From Bradyrhizobium ottawaense (GTDB lineage Bacteria > Pseudomonadota > Alphaproteobacteria > Rhizobiales > Xanthobacteraceae): 64,000 nucleotides of DNA. Where the stretch lies: the NCBI RefSeq assembly GCF_900099825.1, contig NZ_LT629693.1, forward strand, positions 1,116,001 through 1,180,000, in the 5' to 3' direction. The notes below the pieces were generated by a model. The model saw only the letters and a list, made by a program, of their open reading frames with translations, had not been told where the DNA came from and searched no databases. A program made the position numbers and the translations under genes. How positions within the stretch are numbered: the first letter of the stretch is position 1; the number at the start of each line of letters is the position of its first letter. Of the stretch, positions 28,643 to 37,230 are shown piece after piece.

Positions 28643-30271
28643 ATGACCGATATTACACTCAATTCATCGATGGCCGAGGGAGCGCCGATCCAGCCGGCCT
28701 CGCGGCCCAATCTCGACAAGGGTTTTAACCCGCTGACGATGATCATCTTCTTCGGCATTCTTGCCGCAGGGTTGCTGTTCGTCTCCTACAGCATTTATTC
28801 CGACGTCGACGCGACCGGCACCCGGGTCACGAGCTATCTGCCCTATATCCTGTTGTTCGTGGCGCTTCTGATCGCGCTCGGCTTCGAGTTCGTCAACGGA
28901 TTCCACGACACCGCCAACGCGGTCGCGACCGTGATCTATACCCACTCGCTGCCGGCCGAAGTCGCCGTGATGTGGTCGGGCCTGTTCAACTTCCTCGGCG
29001 TGCTGTTTTCCACGGGCGCGGTCGCCTTCGGTATCGTCTCGCTGCTGCCGGTCGAACTGATCCTTCAGGTCGGAAGCAGCGCCGGCTTTGCGATGGTGTT
29101 CGCGCTGTTGATCGCCGCCATCCTGTGGAATCTCGGCACCTGGTATTTCGGCCTGCCGGCCTCCTCGTCCCACACCCTGATCGGTTCGATCATCGGCGTC
29201 GGCGTCGCCAACGCGCTGATGCGCGGCCGTGACGGCACCTCCGGCGTAGATTGGGGCAAGGCCACCGAGATCGGCTACGCGCTGCTGCTGTCGCCGCTGG
29301 TCGGCTTCGTCTGCGCCGCCGTCCTGCTGCTGCTCTTGAAGATGATCGTCCGCAATCCGGCGCTGTACGCAGCGCCCGAAGGCAACAAGGCGCCGCCGCT
29401 CTGGATCCGCGGCCTTTTGATCGCCACCTGCACCGGCGTCAGCTTCGCCCATGGTTCGAACGACGGCCAGAAGGGCATGGGCCTGATCATGCTGATCCTG
29501 ATCGGCACCGTGCCGACCGCCTACGCGCTGAACCGCGCGCTGCCGGAATCCCAGGTGGCGCAGTTCCAGCAGACCTCGGAAGCCGCTTCCAAGGTGGTCG
29601 CCGCCAAGGGCGCCGGCCACAGCATCATCGGCAATCCGCGTCCGGCGGTGACGCTATACGTCGCCGAACACAAGATCAGCGAGGGCACCTACCCCTCGCT
29701 GGCGGTGCTGGTGAAGGACGTCGGCGACCAGGTCGCGAAATACGGCTCGCTCAACAAGGTGCCGGCCGAAGTCGTCGGCAACACCCGCAACGACATGTAC
29801 CTGACTTCGGAAGCGATCCGCTTCCTGATGAAGGACAAGGAAAACGACCTCAACAAGGAAGAGGTCGCGACCCTGAATGCGTATAAGGGCTCGCTCGACC
29901 AGGCCACCAAGTTCATTCCGACCTGGGTCAAGGTCGCGGTGGCGATCGCGCTCGGGCTCGGCACCATGATCGGCTGGAAGCGCATCGTCATCACCGTCGG
30001 CGAGAAGATCGGCAAGACCCACCTGACCTACGCGCAGGGCGCCTCCGCCGAGCTCGTCGCCGCAGCGACCATCGGCGCCGCCGACATGTTCGGCCTGCCG
30101 GTCTCGACCACGCATGTGCTGTCCTCCGGCGTCGCCGGCGCGATGGCGGCGAACGGCTCCGGGCTCCAGATCGCCACCATCCGCAACATGGTGATGGCTT
30201 GGGTGTTGACGCTGCCGGCCGCGATCCTGCTGTCGGGCACGCTCTACGTGATCTTCTCACGCGTGTTCTGA
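28643..30271 (+). CDS. Inorganic phosphate transporter, PiT family
   Basis: A 542-residue inner-membrane Pit-type symporter with the two inverted-repeat signatures, GFEFVNGFHDTANAVATVIYT and GVSFAHGSNDGQKGMGLIM, plus GLPASSSHTLIGSI and GLPVSTTHVLSSGVAGAM. About ten to twelve helices flank a hydrophilic insert at about 310-430 (KVVAAKGAGHSIIG...DKENDLNKEE), as in the longer PitA-like proteins. It imports phosphate, probably as a metal-phosphate complex, using the proton gradient. The ATG at 28643 follows an AGAGGGCGTCAG site. It is monocistronic, with a strong terminator 50 bases after the stop. Confidence 0.93.
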   Translation: MTDITLNSSMAEGAPIQPASRPNLDKGFNPLTMIIFFGILAAGLLFVSYSIYSDVDATGTRVTSYLPYILLFVALLIALGFEFVNGFHDTANAVATVIYTHSLPAEVAVMWSGLFNFLGVLFSTGAVAFGIVSLLPVELILQVGSSAGFAMVFALLIAAILWNLGTWYFGLPASSSHTLIGSIIGVGVANALMRGRDGTSGVDWGKATEIGYALLLSPLVGFVCAAVLLLLLKMIVRNPALYAAPEGNKAPPLWIRGLLIATCTGVSFAHGSNDGQKGMGLIMLILIGTVPTAYALNRALPESQVAQFQQTSEAASKVVAAKGAGHSIIGNPRPAVTLYVAEHKISEGTYPSLAVLVKDVGDQVAKYGSLNKVPAEVVGNTRNDMYLTSEAIRFLMKDKENDLNKEEVATLNAYKGSLDQATKFIPTWVKVAVAIALGLGTMIGWKRIVITVGEKIGKTHLTYAQGASAELVAAATIGAADMFGLPVSTTHVLSSGVAGAMAANGSGLQIATIRNMVMAWVLTLPAAILLSGTLYVIFSRVF

Positions 30272-30320
30272 CGGCGACTGCCCAAGGACGGAAGCCGTCC
30301 GTCTTCGCTGCGATGCGATC

Positions 30321-30352
30321 AAAAAGCCCGCGCTGACAGCGCGGGCTTTTTT
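30321..30352 (+). terminator. Rho-independent terminator of the phosphate transporter gene
   Basis: AAAAAGCCCGCGCTG and its near-complement CAGCGCGGGCTTTTTT form a long GC stem with a very short loop and a six-T tail, immediately after the transporter gene. Confidence 0.9.
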
Positions 30353-30517
30353 ACGTCACCATTGCTGACCATCCGCCAGCAAAAGCCGTCGCCCGCGCAA
30401 ATAGCGCTGCGGCCGGTTCCGGTTTGGGTCTAAGCTCGCCCGGCAACTTCAAAGAATTGCACAAGAACAATCCGGTTCAACCGTTTCTTGAGTGTCTTCT
30501 TGGGGGGAAGCATCACC

Positions 30518-31129
30518 ATGACAATTCAGAGAGAGCTTGTATTTGCCGGCTTGCTGCTGACGGCACCCTTGTTGTCGCTGCCGGCTGCGGCGGAAGACAA
30601 GAAGAGCACGAGTGCCGCGCCGGCCCGACCGGCGCCTGCGCCCGCCCCGGTCGTGCGTGCCGCACCGCCGCCCGCTCCTGTCGTCCGCGCGCCCGCACCG
30701 GCACCCGTCGCTCGCGCCGCACCGACACCGGCGCCCGTGGTTCGCGCGCCGGCGACCGTCACGGCCACCAGGCCGGCGTCGACGGTGGCGACGAAGCCCG
30801 CCGTGACGACAACGGCAGTCAAGCCCGCGACCACCACCGCGACCAAGCCTGCAACGACGGCCCCGGTCAAACCGGCGACGACGACGGCGGCGGGCACCAC
30901 CTCGAACATCGACCGGGCGCGCAACCGGATCCAGAGCCAACTCCCCGCGGATGGCGCGGTGCGGGGAGATACGCAGAAAAAGCCCAGTATGGTCGGGGTT
31001 CAGGCCAGCGAATTCAAGCCGACAGTGCACGTCAGACCTTCGGCCGCGCCGCCGTCCCCGGGACAGCCGAATTTCCCGAAGCGGGCACCGAACGATCCCG
31101 CCCCGACCAATCCGCTGACCACCCGATAA
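30518..31129 (+). CDS. Secreted Pro/Ala/Thr-rich low-complexity protein
   Basis: The 203-residue product has a signal peptide (ELVFAGLLLTAPLLSLPAAAE). It then carries repeated PAPVVRA / PAPVARA units (about 38-80) and TKPAT / VKPATTT units (about 85-125), and ends with NIDRARNRIQSQLPADGAVRG and a Pro-rich tail. The repeats look like an extended, possibly wall-spanning spacer of the TonB-like or stalk kind. The conserved-looking part is the short C-terminal NIDRARNRIQ segment. I do not recognise a family. The start at 30518 follows a G-rich ribosome site. Confidence 0.7.
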   Translation: MTIQRELVFAGLLLTAPLLSLPAAAEDKKSTSAAPARPAPAPAPVVRAAPPPAPVVRAPAPAPVARAAPTPAPVVRAPATVTATRPASTVATKPAVTTTAVKPATTTATKPATTAPVKPATTTAAGTTSNIDRARNRIQSQLPADGAVRGDTQKKPSMVGVQASEFKPTVHVRPSAAPPSPGQPNFPKRAPNDPAPTNPLTTR

Positions 31130-31146
31130 TCCGGTTGAAGCGGCCC

Positions 31147-31250
31147 ATAGCGTTTTCGAGCGAAGTGGTCGCCGGTTCGCGTAAAGAAAACGCGTCAGAT
31201 CAAAAGACGAGAGCCCGGTTCTGATTCAATCAGAACCGATAAGGCTCTAG
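31147..31250. repeat. Dispersed repeat family A, inverted orientation
   Basis: The order TAGCGTTTTCGAGCGAAG, CGCCGGTTCGCGTAAAG, AAACGCGTCAGATCAAAA, then CGGTTCTGATTCAATCAGAACCG (an internal hairpin) and GGCTCTAG is the reverse of the copy at 16065-16193. It lies between the low-complexity protein gene and a bidirectional terminator. Confidence 0.75.
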
Positions 31251-31263
31251 CTGAGACGCAAAT

Positions 31264-31298
31264 AAAGAAGGCCCGCATGGGAGATGCGGGCCTTCTTT
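31264..31298. terminator. Bidirectional terminator hairpin
   Basis: Perfect 15-base arms, AAAGAAGGCCCGCAT (31264-31278) and ATGCGGGCCTTCTTT (31284-31298), flank a five-base loop. A/T ends on both sides let it serve the M20 gene on the minus strand and the low-complexity gene on the plus strand. Confidence 0.85.
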
Positions 31299-31322
31299 CA
31301 CGTGAGATCGAAGTTCAGGCGA

Positions 31323-32495
31323 CTACGCCGCCAGCGTGTTCTCGACCAGCTTGATCCAGTACGAGGTGCCGTACACGATCGCCTCGTCGTTGAAATTGTA
31401 GGCGGGGTGATGCAGGCCGGCGCTGTCGCCGTTGCCGCAGAAGATGAACGCACCCGGCCGCGCTTCCAGCATGTAGGAAAAATCTTCCGCGCCCATCATC
31501 GGCGGCGATTCATGGACGTTGGCCTCGCCGGCGATCTCCTTCGCCACCCGGGTCGCAAACTCGGTCTGCGACGGATGATTATGGGTGACGGGATAGCCGT
31601 GCTCATAGACCAGATCGATCTTGGCGCCGGTGATCTGGGCGACGCCCGCGACCACCTCGTGGACGCGCTTTTCGATCAGATCACGGGTTTCCTGCGTCAG
31701 GGTGCGAACGGTGCCGCGCAGTTCGGCGGTCTGCGGGATCACGTTGCGGGCGTTGCCGGCGTGGAATTCGCAGATCGAGATCACCGCCGACTCCAAGGGA
31801 TCGACGGAGCGCGACACGATTGATTGCAGCGCCGTAATCAACTGCGAGCCGACCAGCACGGAATCGATGCATTTGTGCGGACGCGCGGCATGGCCGCCGA
31901 GCCCTTCGATCTTGATGTCGATCGAGGCGGTCGCGGCCATGATCGGACCGGGGCGGATGGCGAAGGAACCGACCGGGAGTCCCGGACCATTATGCATGCC
32001 GTAGACCTGCTCGATGCCGAACCGGTCCATCAGCCCGTCCTTGATCATCGCCGCCGCGCCGGCACCGCCCTCTTCGGCGGGCTGGAAAATCACGACCGCA
32101 TCGCCGGCGAAATTCCGGGTCTCGGCGAGATAGCGGGCCGCGCCCAGCAGCATCGCGGTATGGCCGTCATGGCCGCAGGCGTGCATCAGGCCCGGATTCT
32201 TGGAGGCATATGGAAGCTTGGTCGCTTCCTCGATCGGCAGCGCATCCATGTCGGCCCGCAAGCCAATCACCTTGATGTCGCCCTTGCCGGCCGGCTTCTT
32301 GCCCTTGATGACGCCGACGACGCCGGTCTTGCCGAGGCCGGTGGCAACCTCGTCGCAGCCAAATTCGCGCAGCCGGTCCGCCACGAATGCTGCGGTGCGG
32401 TGCACTTCGTACAGCAATTCGGGGTTTTCATGAATATCGCGGCGCCAGGCCTGGATATCGGGTTGCAGATCGGCGACGCGGTTGACGATGGGCAT
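31323..32495 (-). CDS. M20 family amidohydrolase (hippurate hydrolase-like)
   Basis: The likely 390-residue product belongs to the M20D metal-dependent amidohydrolases. RRDIHENPELLYEVHRTA opens the catalytic domain. RADMDALPI, MHACGHDGHTAMLLGAA and FQPAEEGGAGAAAMIKDGLMD give the metal-site Cys/His and catalytic Glu pair. IKIEGLGGHAARPHKCIDSV marks the dimerisation lid, and MGAEDFSYM is the late metal ligand region. Members cleave N-acyl amino acids such as hippurate or N-acetyl amino acids. The ATG at 32495 is chosen, because the longer open frame runs into a palindromic repeat. It diverges from the GMC oxidoreductase. Confidence 0.92.
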   Translation of the reverse strand: MPIVNRVADLQPDIQAWRRDIHENPELLYEVHRTAAFVADRLREFGCDEVATGLGKTGVVGVIKGKKPAGKGDIKVIGLRADMDALPIEEATKLPYASKNPGLMHACGHDGHTAMLLGAARYLAETRNFAGDAVVIFQPAEEGGAGAAAMIKDGLMDRFGIEQVYGMHNGPGLPVGSFAIRPGPIMAATASIDIKIEGLGGHAARPHKCIDSVLVGSQLITALQSIVSRSVDPLESAVISICEFHAGNARNVIPQTAELRGTVRTLTQETRDLIEKRVHEVVAGVAQITGAKIDLVYEHGYPVTHNHPSQTEFATRVAKEIAGEANVHESPPMMGAEDFSYMLEARPGAFIFCGNGDSAGLHHPAYNFNDEAIVYGTSYWIKLVENTLAA

Positions 32496-32584
32496 GGGAT
32501 TTGGGACCTCAAGTTGAAACGCTGCTGCCTCTGTAGCATGCAAGGGGCGAACCACCCAACAGCCTGCAGGCACCTCACCCCTGC

Positions 32585-32671
32585 CGTCATGGCCGGGCTT
32601 GTCCCGGCCATCCACGTCTGACTATTAGGACGGAAAGGACGTGGATGCCCGGCACAAGGCCGGGCATGACG
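32585..32671. repeat. Palindromic repeat between amidohydrolase and GMC genes
   Basis: The 34-base arms 32585-32618 (CGTCATGGCCGGGCTTGTCC...) and 32638-32671 (...GGCACAAGGCCGGGCATGACG) are nearly exact inverted copies around a 19-base loop. This forms a very strong hairpin in the shared upstream region of two divergent genes, only 22 bases before the GMC start. Confidence 0.8.
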
Positions 32672-32693
32672 AAGATCATGAACGGGCGGGAAA

Positions 32694-34313
32694 ATGCCGA
32701 AGCGGCTCGAAGGTGATTTCGACTATATCGTCGTCGGTGCGGGCACCGCCGGCTGCATCATGGCCAACCGGCTGTCAGCCGACCCCAAAAACCGGGTGCT
32801 GGTCCTGGAGGCCGGCGGCAACGACAACTGGATCTGGTTCCACATCCCGGTCGGCTACCTCTTTGCAATCGGCAATCCCCGTTCCGACTGGATGTTCAAG
32901 ACCGAACCGGAACCGGGCCTCAACGGCCGGGCGCTGGCCTATCCCCGCGGCAAGGTGATCGGCGGTTCGTCGGCCATCAACGCCATGATCTCGATGCGGG
33001 GACAGGCCGCCGATTACGATCACTGGCGCCAGCTCGGCCTGACCGGCTGGGGCTATGACGACGTGCTGCCACTGTTCCGCCGGCTCGAGGATCACTTTCT
33101 GGGCGAGAGCGAACATCACGGCACCGGCGGCGGCTGGCGGATCGAGGCGCCGCGGTTGTCCTGGGACATTCTCGATGCGGTCGGCGACGCCGCCGAAGAG
33201 ATGGGCATCCGCCGCATTCCGGACTTCAACACCGGCGACAATGAGGGCGTCAGCTATTTCCACGTCAACCAGAAGCGCGGCCGCCGCTGGTCGTCGGCGC
33301 GAGGTTTCCTCAAGCCGGTGTTGAACCGCCCCAACCTGCGGCTGGAAAAGAACGTGCTGGTCGATCGCCTCATCGTCGAGAACGGCCGCGCCGTCGGCGT
33401 GCGCTTCATCCAGGGCGGCGCAGTCGTCGAGGCGCGCACCAAGGGCGAGGTCATCCTCTGCGCGGGATCGATCGGATCGACGCAGGTGTTGCACCGCTCC
33501 GGCATCGGTCCGGCCGACTGGCTGTCGCCGCTCGGCATCGACGTCGTGCTCGACCGGCAAGGCGTCGGACGCAATCTGCAGGACCATCTGCAGCAGCGCG
33601 CGATCTACCAGGTCGAGGGCGTCCGCACCCTGAACGAGACCTACTACTCGCTGGTCCGTCGCGGCCTGATGGGACTCGATTACGCCTTCCGCCGCCGTGG
33701 CCCGCTGACCATGGCGCCGTCGCAGCTCGGCATCTTCACCCGCTCGGATCCGCATCGCGAGCGCGCCAATATCCAGTTCCATGTGCAGCCGCTGTCGCTC
33801 GACAAGTTCGGCGATCCCTTGCATCGCTTCCCCGCGATCACCGTCAGCGCCTGCAATCTGCAGCCGACCTCGCGCGGCACCGTGCGTCTCCGTTCCGCGG
33901 TGGCTGACCAGGCGCCGATCATCGCGCCGAATTATCTCTCGACCGACGACGACCGCCAGGTCGCGGCCGACGCCATCCGGACCACGCGGCGGCTGATGAA
34001 GCAGCGACGGCTGGCCCAGTATCGCCCGCAGGAGTACCTGCCCGGCCCCTCCGTCGGCGACGACGACGCGTCGCTGGCGAAAGCCGCCGGCGATATCGGC
34101 ACCACGATCTTCCATCCCGTTGGCACCGCCAAGATGGGCACGGCCTCCGATCCCGCCGCCGTCGTCGACGAGCGCCTGCGCTTTTATGGCATTGCCGGAC
34201 TGCGCGTCGCCGATGCGTCGGTGATGCCGACCATCACCTCGGGCAATACCAACACGCCGACGGCGATGATCGCGGAAAAAGCTGCTGCGATGATCCTTGA
34301 GGATGCGCGGTAG
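32694..34313 (+). CDS. GMC family FAD-dependent oxidoreductase
   Basis: A full-length 539-residue flavoprotein of the glucose-methanol-choline family. The N-terminal FAD motif is DYIVVGAGTAGCIMANRL with LVLEAGG. The first GMC signature region is PRGKVIGGSSAINAMISMRG, and the second is LCAGSIGSTQVLHRSGIGP. The C-terminal FHPVGTAKMG contains the catalytic His, and NTNTPTAMIAEKAA closes the FAD site. Members oxidise alcohols such as choline, polyols or alkanols. The alpha/beta hydrolase gene follows after 12 bases, so the pair is probably co-transcribed. Substrate is unknown. Confidence 0.93.
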   Translation: MPKRLEGDFDYIVVGAGTAGCIMANRLSADPKNRVLVLEAGGNDNWIWFHIPVGYLFAIGNPRSDWMFKTEPEPGLNGRALAYPRGKVIGGSSAINAMISMRGQAADYDHWRQLGLTGWGYDDVLPLFRRLEDHFLGESEHHGTGGGWRIEAPRLSWDILDAVGDAAEEMGIRRIPDFNTGDNEGVSYFHVNQKRGRRWSSARGFLKPVLNRPNLRLEKNVLVDRLIVENGRAVGVRFIQGGAVVEARTKGEVILCAGSIGSTQVLHRSGIGPADWLSPLGIDVVLDRQGVGRNLQDHLQQRAIYQVEGVRTLNETYYSLVRRGLMGLDYAFRRRGPLTMAPSQLGIFTRSDPHRERANIQFHVQPLSLDKFGDPLHRFPAITVSACNLQPTSRGTVRLRSAVADQAPIIAPNYLSTDDDRQVAADAIRTTRRLMKQRRLAQYRPQEYLPGPSVGDDDASLAKAAGDIGTTIFHPVGTAKMGTASDPAAVVDERLRFYGIAGLRVADASVMPTITSGNTNTPTAMIAEKAAAMILEDAR

Positions 34314-34325
34314 CGGATCGCTCTC

Positions 34326-35249
34326 ATGACGAACCCGCATCGCATTTCGGTCGGCCCCGAAGACGAGCGTATCGCGCTGGCGTTATGGGGCGAGGCGAAC
34401 TCGGGCAAACCGCCCGCGCTGCTGCTGCACGGCACCGGCTTCGTCGCCGAGGTCTGGGACGACGTCGCCCGCGAGTTGGCGTCGCGCTACACCGTCTACG
34501 CACTCGACCGCCGCGGCCATGGCGACAGCCACAAGGCGGCGGCCGACCGCTATCACTTCCAGGATTTTGCCGAAGACCTGTGCCGGGTGATCGAGACACT
34601 CGACCTGTCGGATATCCATGGCATCGGGCATTCGGCCGGCGCCACCGATCTGCTGCTCGCCGCAAAACTACTGCCTGGGCGGTTCTCACGCCTGTTCGTG
34701 ATGGAGCCGACGATCATGGATCCGCGCGCGGCGCGCACCGACGTCACCGGCTTGAGTAAATTTGCGACCGGCGCCGTGCAGGGCGTGCTGCGCCGGCAGG
34801 CCGAATTCGACAGTGCAGACGTGGCCTTCGCGCGCTATCGGGCGGCGCCCGCCTTCGCCGAATGGACCGAGCCCTCGCTGTGGGCCTACATCCATCACGG
34901 CTTCGCCCCGCTGGGGGATGGCCGGGTGCGGCTGCGCTGCACGCCTGAAATCGAGTCCGCGCTGCTGCAGCCGATCTTCGAGGCGATGGAACAGGTCTAC
35001 ACCGGCGATATCAGAGGCAATCCCTTTCCCTGGCTTTCAGAGATCAAATGTCCGGTGCGCATTGCGACCGCGGAAAAATCCTGGCCGATCTACAAGGAAA
35101 TGGCATCGCGGGCCGTAGCGCTCATTCCCGGCGCCAGCCAATGGTCATTCGACGGTGTCGGCCACTGCGTCGGACAGGAAGCTCCGCACCAGTTGCTCAA
35201 AGCCCTCTCGGCATTCGAGGCCCGGCCGGACCGGGGCGCGTACCCATAA
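34326..35249 (+). CDS. Alpha/beta hydrolase
   Basis: The 307-residue product has the usual alpha/beta hydrolase order. LLLHGTGF is the oxyanion loop, YALDRRGHGDS follows strand 4, and GIGHSAGA carries the nucleophile Ser103. A late GVGHCVGQE holds the catalytic His near residue 285. No signal peptide is present. Family members hydrolyse esters, lactones, epoxides or C-C bonds. Coupling to the upstream GMC oxidoreductase (12-base gap) suggests a shared pathway, for instance oxidising an alcohol and then hydrolysing the product, but this is inference. Confidence 0.9.
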   Translation: MTNPHRISVGPEDERIALALWGEANSGKPPALLLHGTGFVAEVWDDVARELASRYTVYALDRRGHGDSHKAAADRYHFQDFAEDLCRVIETLDLSDIHGIGHSAGATDLLLAAKLLPGRFSRLFVMEPTIMDPRAARTDVTGLSKFATGAVQGVLRRQAEFDSADVAFARYRAAPAFAEWTEPSLWAYIHHGFAPLGDGRVRLRCTPEIESALLQPIFEAMEQVYTGDIRGNPFPWLSEIKCPVRIATAEKSWPIYKEMASRAVALIPGASQWSFDGVGHCVGQEAPHQLLKALSAFEARPDRGAYP

Positions 35250-35350
35250 AAATATGCGATGACCGCTTTTGGGGCCGGATGTCCACTGGTCACCCCGAAA
35301 TGTTGCCGGACTTCGACGTTCTCGCGCAGAGTTGCACCCTTTCATTAAGC

Positions 35351-36465
35351 CTACATTGCATAGCGCAAAATGGCTGCGAGCGATTTGCCGCCTGGAATAT
35401 CGGCTCTTCGCACGCCAAGAATCCGGCCGCCCGAGCGGATGACACGGTTCGCGATTTCGTCGACTACGCCGTAGTTGCTCGCGTCGGCCGATTTTGAGAA
35501 GCTGATGGCGCCATTCGTCTCATCGACCGTACCGGGAACGACCTCGTCTATATCAACCAACATGGTCTCCACCGCACCATAGGTTGCTGCTCGCGCGGCG
35601 GATGCGATGTCGGTCGTGGCTCGACCTCGCGTGCCACGAAGGCCGTCTTCCACCGGGCAATCTCATCCCGATTCAAGCCGTCCAGCAAAGCGCGAGCACG
35701 ATCCGCGAGTTGGGCATCGGTCAGGTATACGGGACTGCCGTCGATCCCCGACTTGGCCAGATGAGCGTAGGTGTTGACCGACCGATAGATGGAAGCGAGC
35801 GGTTCGCTCGCGGCCAGCACCAGCGGGACGTCACTGCCAGTCAACAGCCCGCGCAGCGCCTGATCGACCTTGCGGGCGAATTGGCGCAACAAGACCTTCT
35901 GACCTTCCGATCCCTGAAGACGGCCGCTCGGCGAGCGGTCGTTGACGGTGGAGCGCCCGACGGCGCTGGCTGCGTCCTTTGGCGCGCCATCGACACTTAC
36001 GACCGCGGCTGGCAGGTCGGCCGAAACCTGGATAACGCGGACCCCGCCTTCCGCCAGCGCCAGCACGAAGCAAGTATTGGGAAATGCGACGGCGCGCAGC
36101 AGCGGCTTGAGATGAAACCGATCGGACACCTCGACGATTGTTGCCAGCGTATTGGGCACACGGAAGGTCCGCGCGTTGTCCGGGGTTGCGAGCACTGCGA
36201 GGCTGCGCGCCTGGAACCGCCAGAACTCGTCGTCATCAACCAGGTCATCGAGATGCTCCATCAGCGCGGCGACGCGACGCTTGTCGGCGTTTGCCGTCTC
36301 AAGCTGCCGCAAGGCCTGCTTGGCGAGATTCTTCAATTCGATCCGGTCACCCGCCGTTTCCTGGCTCACTGGCGTGGTGGGTAGATAAATCGAGACACAG
36401 ATGTCGTCGCGGTGGGCCGCCAGCGATTTCAGATCGGCTGGACTCGGGATGTCGACATAAAGCAT
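35351..36465 (-). pseudogene. baeRF family 11 (bacterial eRF1-like) gene, frameshifted
   Basis: The first frame starts at 36465 with LYVDIPSPADLKSLAAHRDD and VSIYLPTTPVSQETAGDR. It continues through the core and up to LNRDEIARWKTAF, then runs into unrelated residues and stops at 35548. The correct continuation, EDGLRGTRGRATTDIASAAR then AATYGAVETMLVDIDEVVPG through ILGVRRADIPG to LAAILRYAM, lies in the next frame and ends at 35351. One frame change near 35650 would restore a protein of about 370 residues. Family members resemble release-factor domain 2 and have uncertain roles linked to translation or ribosomes. It is either a real disruption or a base error. Confidence 0.75.
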
Positions 36466-36778
36466 GACAGTGATACTCCGCTATCTGAGCTGTTCACTGA
36501 CGGAGGCCCATAGGCCAGTGCCGTGCTCTTGCGCTGTCGATTATGGGCAGAGACTGACCGTAAGTCGAACACGATTGCTGAATAAGTGCCGGTCGTCGGG
36601 AACTGTCGCTGGTTTCAGGAGTGACGTGGACATCGCCACGCCGATGGGCAGGAAGACCCCAAACTCCTGTTGCGTGCGCTGCGGGCGTTTGAACAAGCAG
36701 GCTGGCATAAGAAATGGCCGCCCCTTGGCAGGGACGGCCGAACGCTACGCGTACCAACTCGACGCGTCCTAAACCGTT
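36466..36778. other. Intergenic, no gene seen
   Basis: This 313-base gap lies upstream of the baeRF-type gene and downstream of the histidine-rich gene (both minus strand). No open frame here has a family signature. I looked for a GGAAC-N16/17-GTT general-stress promoter for the baeRF gene and did not see one. Confidence 0.35.
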
Positions 36779-36991
36779 TTAGTGCTTGCCGTGGTGCTCG
36801 GCGTGATGACGGCTCGCCTCGGCATGATGTTCTTCGGCGTGGCTGGCATGGCCGTGGGCGCTGTGCGCGTGGTGGGCGGCCTTTTCGTGATCGCCGGATT
36901 CGTGGTGCTTGGCGGCTTCACGGTGATGCTTGGCGGCATGCTCGTGATGTTCGGCGGCCTTGTGGTGATGTTCGACGGCGTGTTCGCTCAT
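36779..36991 (-). CDS. Histidine-rich miniprotein with AxHH repeats
   Basis: The 70-residue protein is about one third histidine, the rest mostly Ala, Glu and Lys. Repeats such as AEHHEHAAKHHREAAKHHES and later AEEHHAEASRHHAEHHGKH alternate with a three- to four-residue spacing, so His faces recur on one side of a predicted continuous alpha helix. There is no signal peptide or Cys. Such composition suggests binding of nickel, zinc, copper or cobalt, or acid buffering; this is inference from composition only. The ATG at 36991 is the first in frame. It diverges from the metallophosphoesterase/cupredoxin operon by 239 bases. Confidence 0.75.
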   Translation of the reverse strand: MSEHAVEHHHKAAEHHEHAAKHHREAAKHHESGDHEKAAHHAHSAHGHASHAEEHHAEASRHHAEHHGKH

Positions 36992-37162
36992 GTCTGCACT
37001 CCCGATTCTGGCGGTTAAAGTCCCGCTGATCTACGCAAATCCGCTGACACTTTGCTGACGGCCGCACGACACGTTTGTTAAAGCTGACGCGGCCTCCGGA
37101 GCGCCCCCGGGGCTTCCGCTCACGAAAACGTCATCGCCGGCCCCGCCTCGGGCCGGACTGCC

Positions 37163-37194
37163 GGGAATAAACCCGCCGTACCGCCGATCACGTC
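37163..37194 (+). promoter_or_regulatory. Candidate ECF-type promoter (GGGAATAA ... CGTC)
   Basis: GGGAATAAAC at 37163-37172 has the GGAA core of many ECF -35 elements, and CGTC at 37191-37194 resembles an ECF -10. It lies 37 bases before the first gene of an operon that encodes its own ECF sigma factor. Spacing is only approximately right, so this is a tentative autoregulation site. Confidence 0.35.
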
Positions 37195-37230
37195 CCCGGA
37201 AGCCCAATCAAGGGCTCAGGGAGATCTGTC

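Noticed and set aside
36464-36772. 102-residue plus-strand frame upstream of the baeRF-type gene
   Set aside because: No ribosome site, no domain, and a Cys/Arg-rich composition unlike real neighbours.
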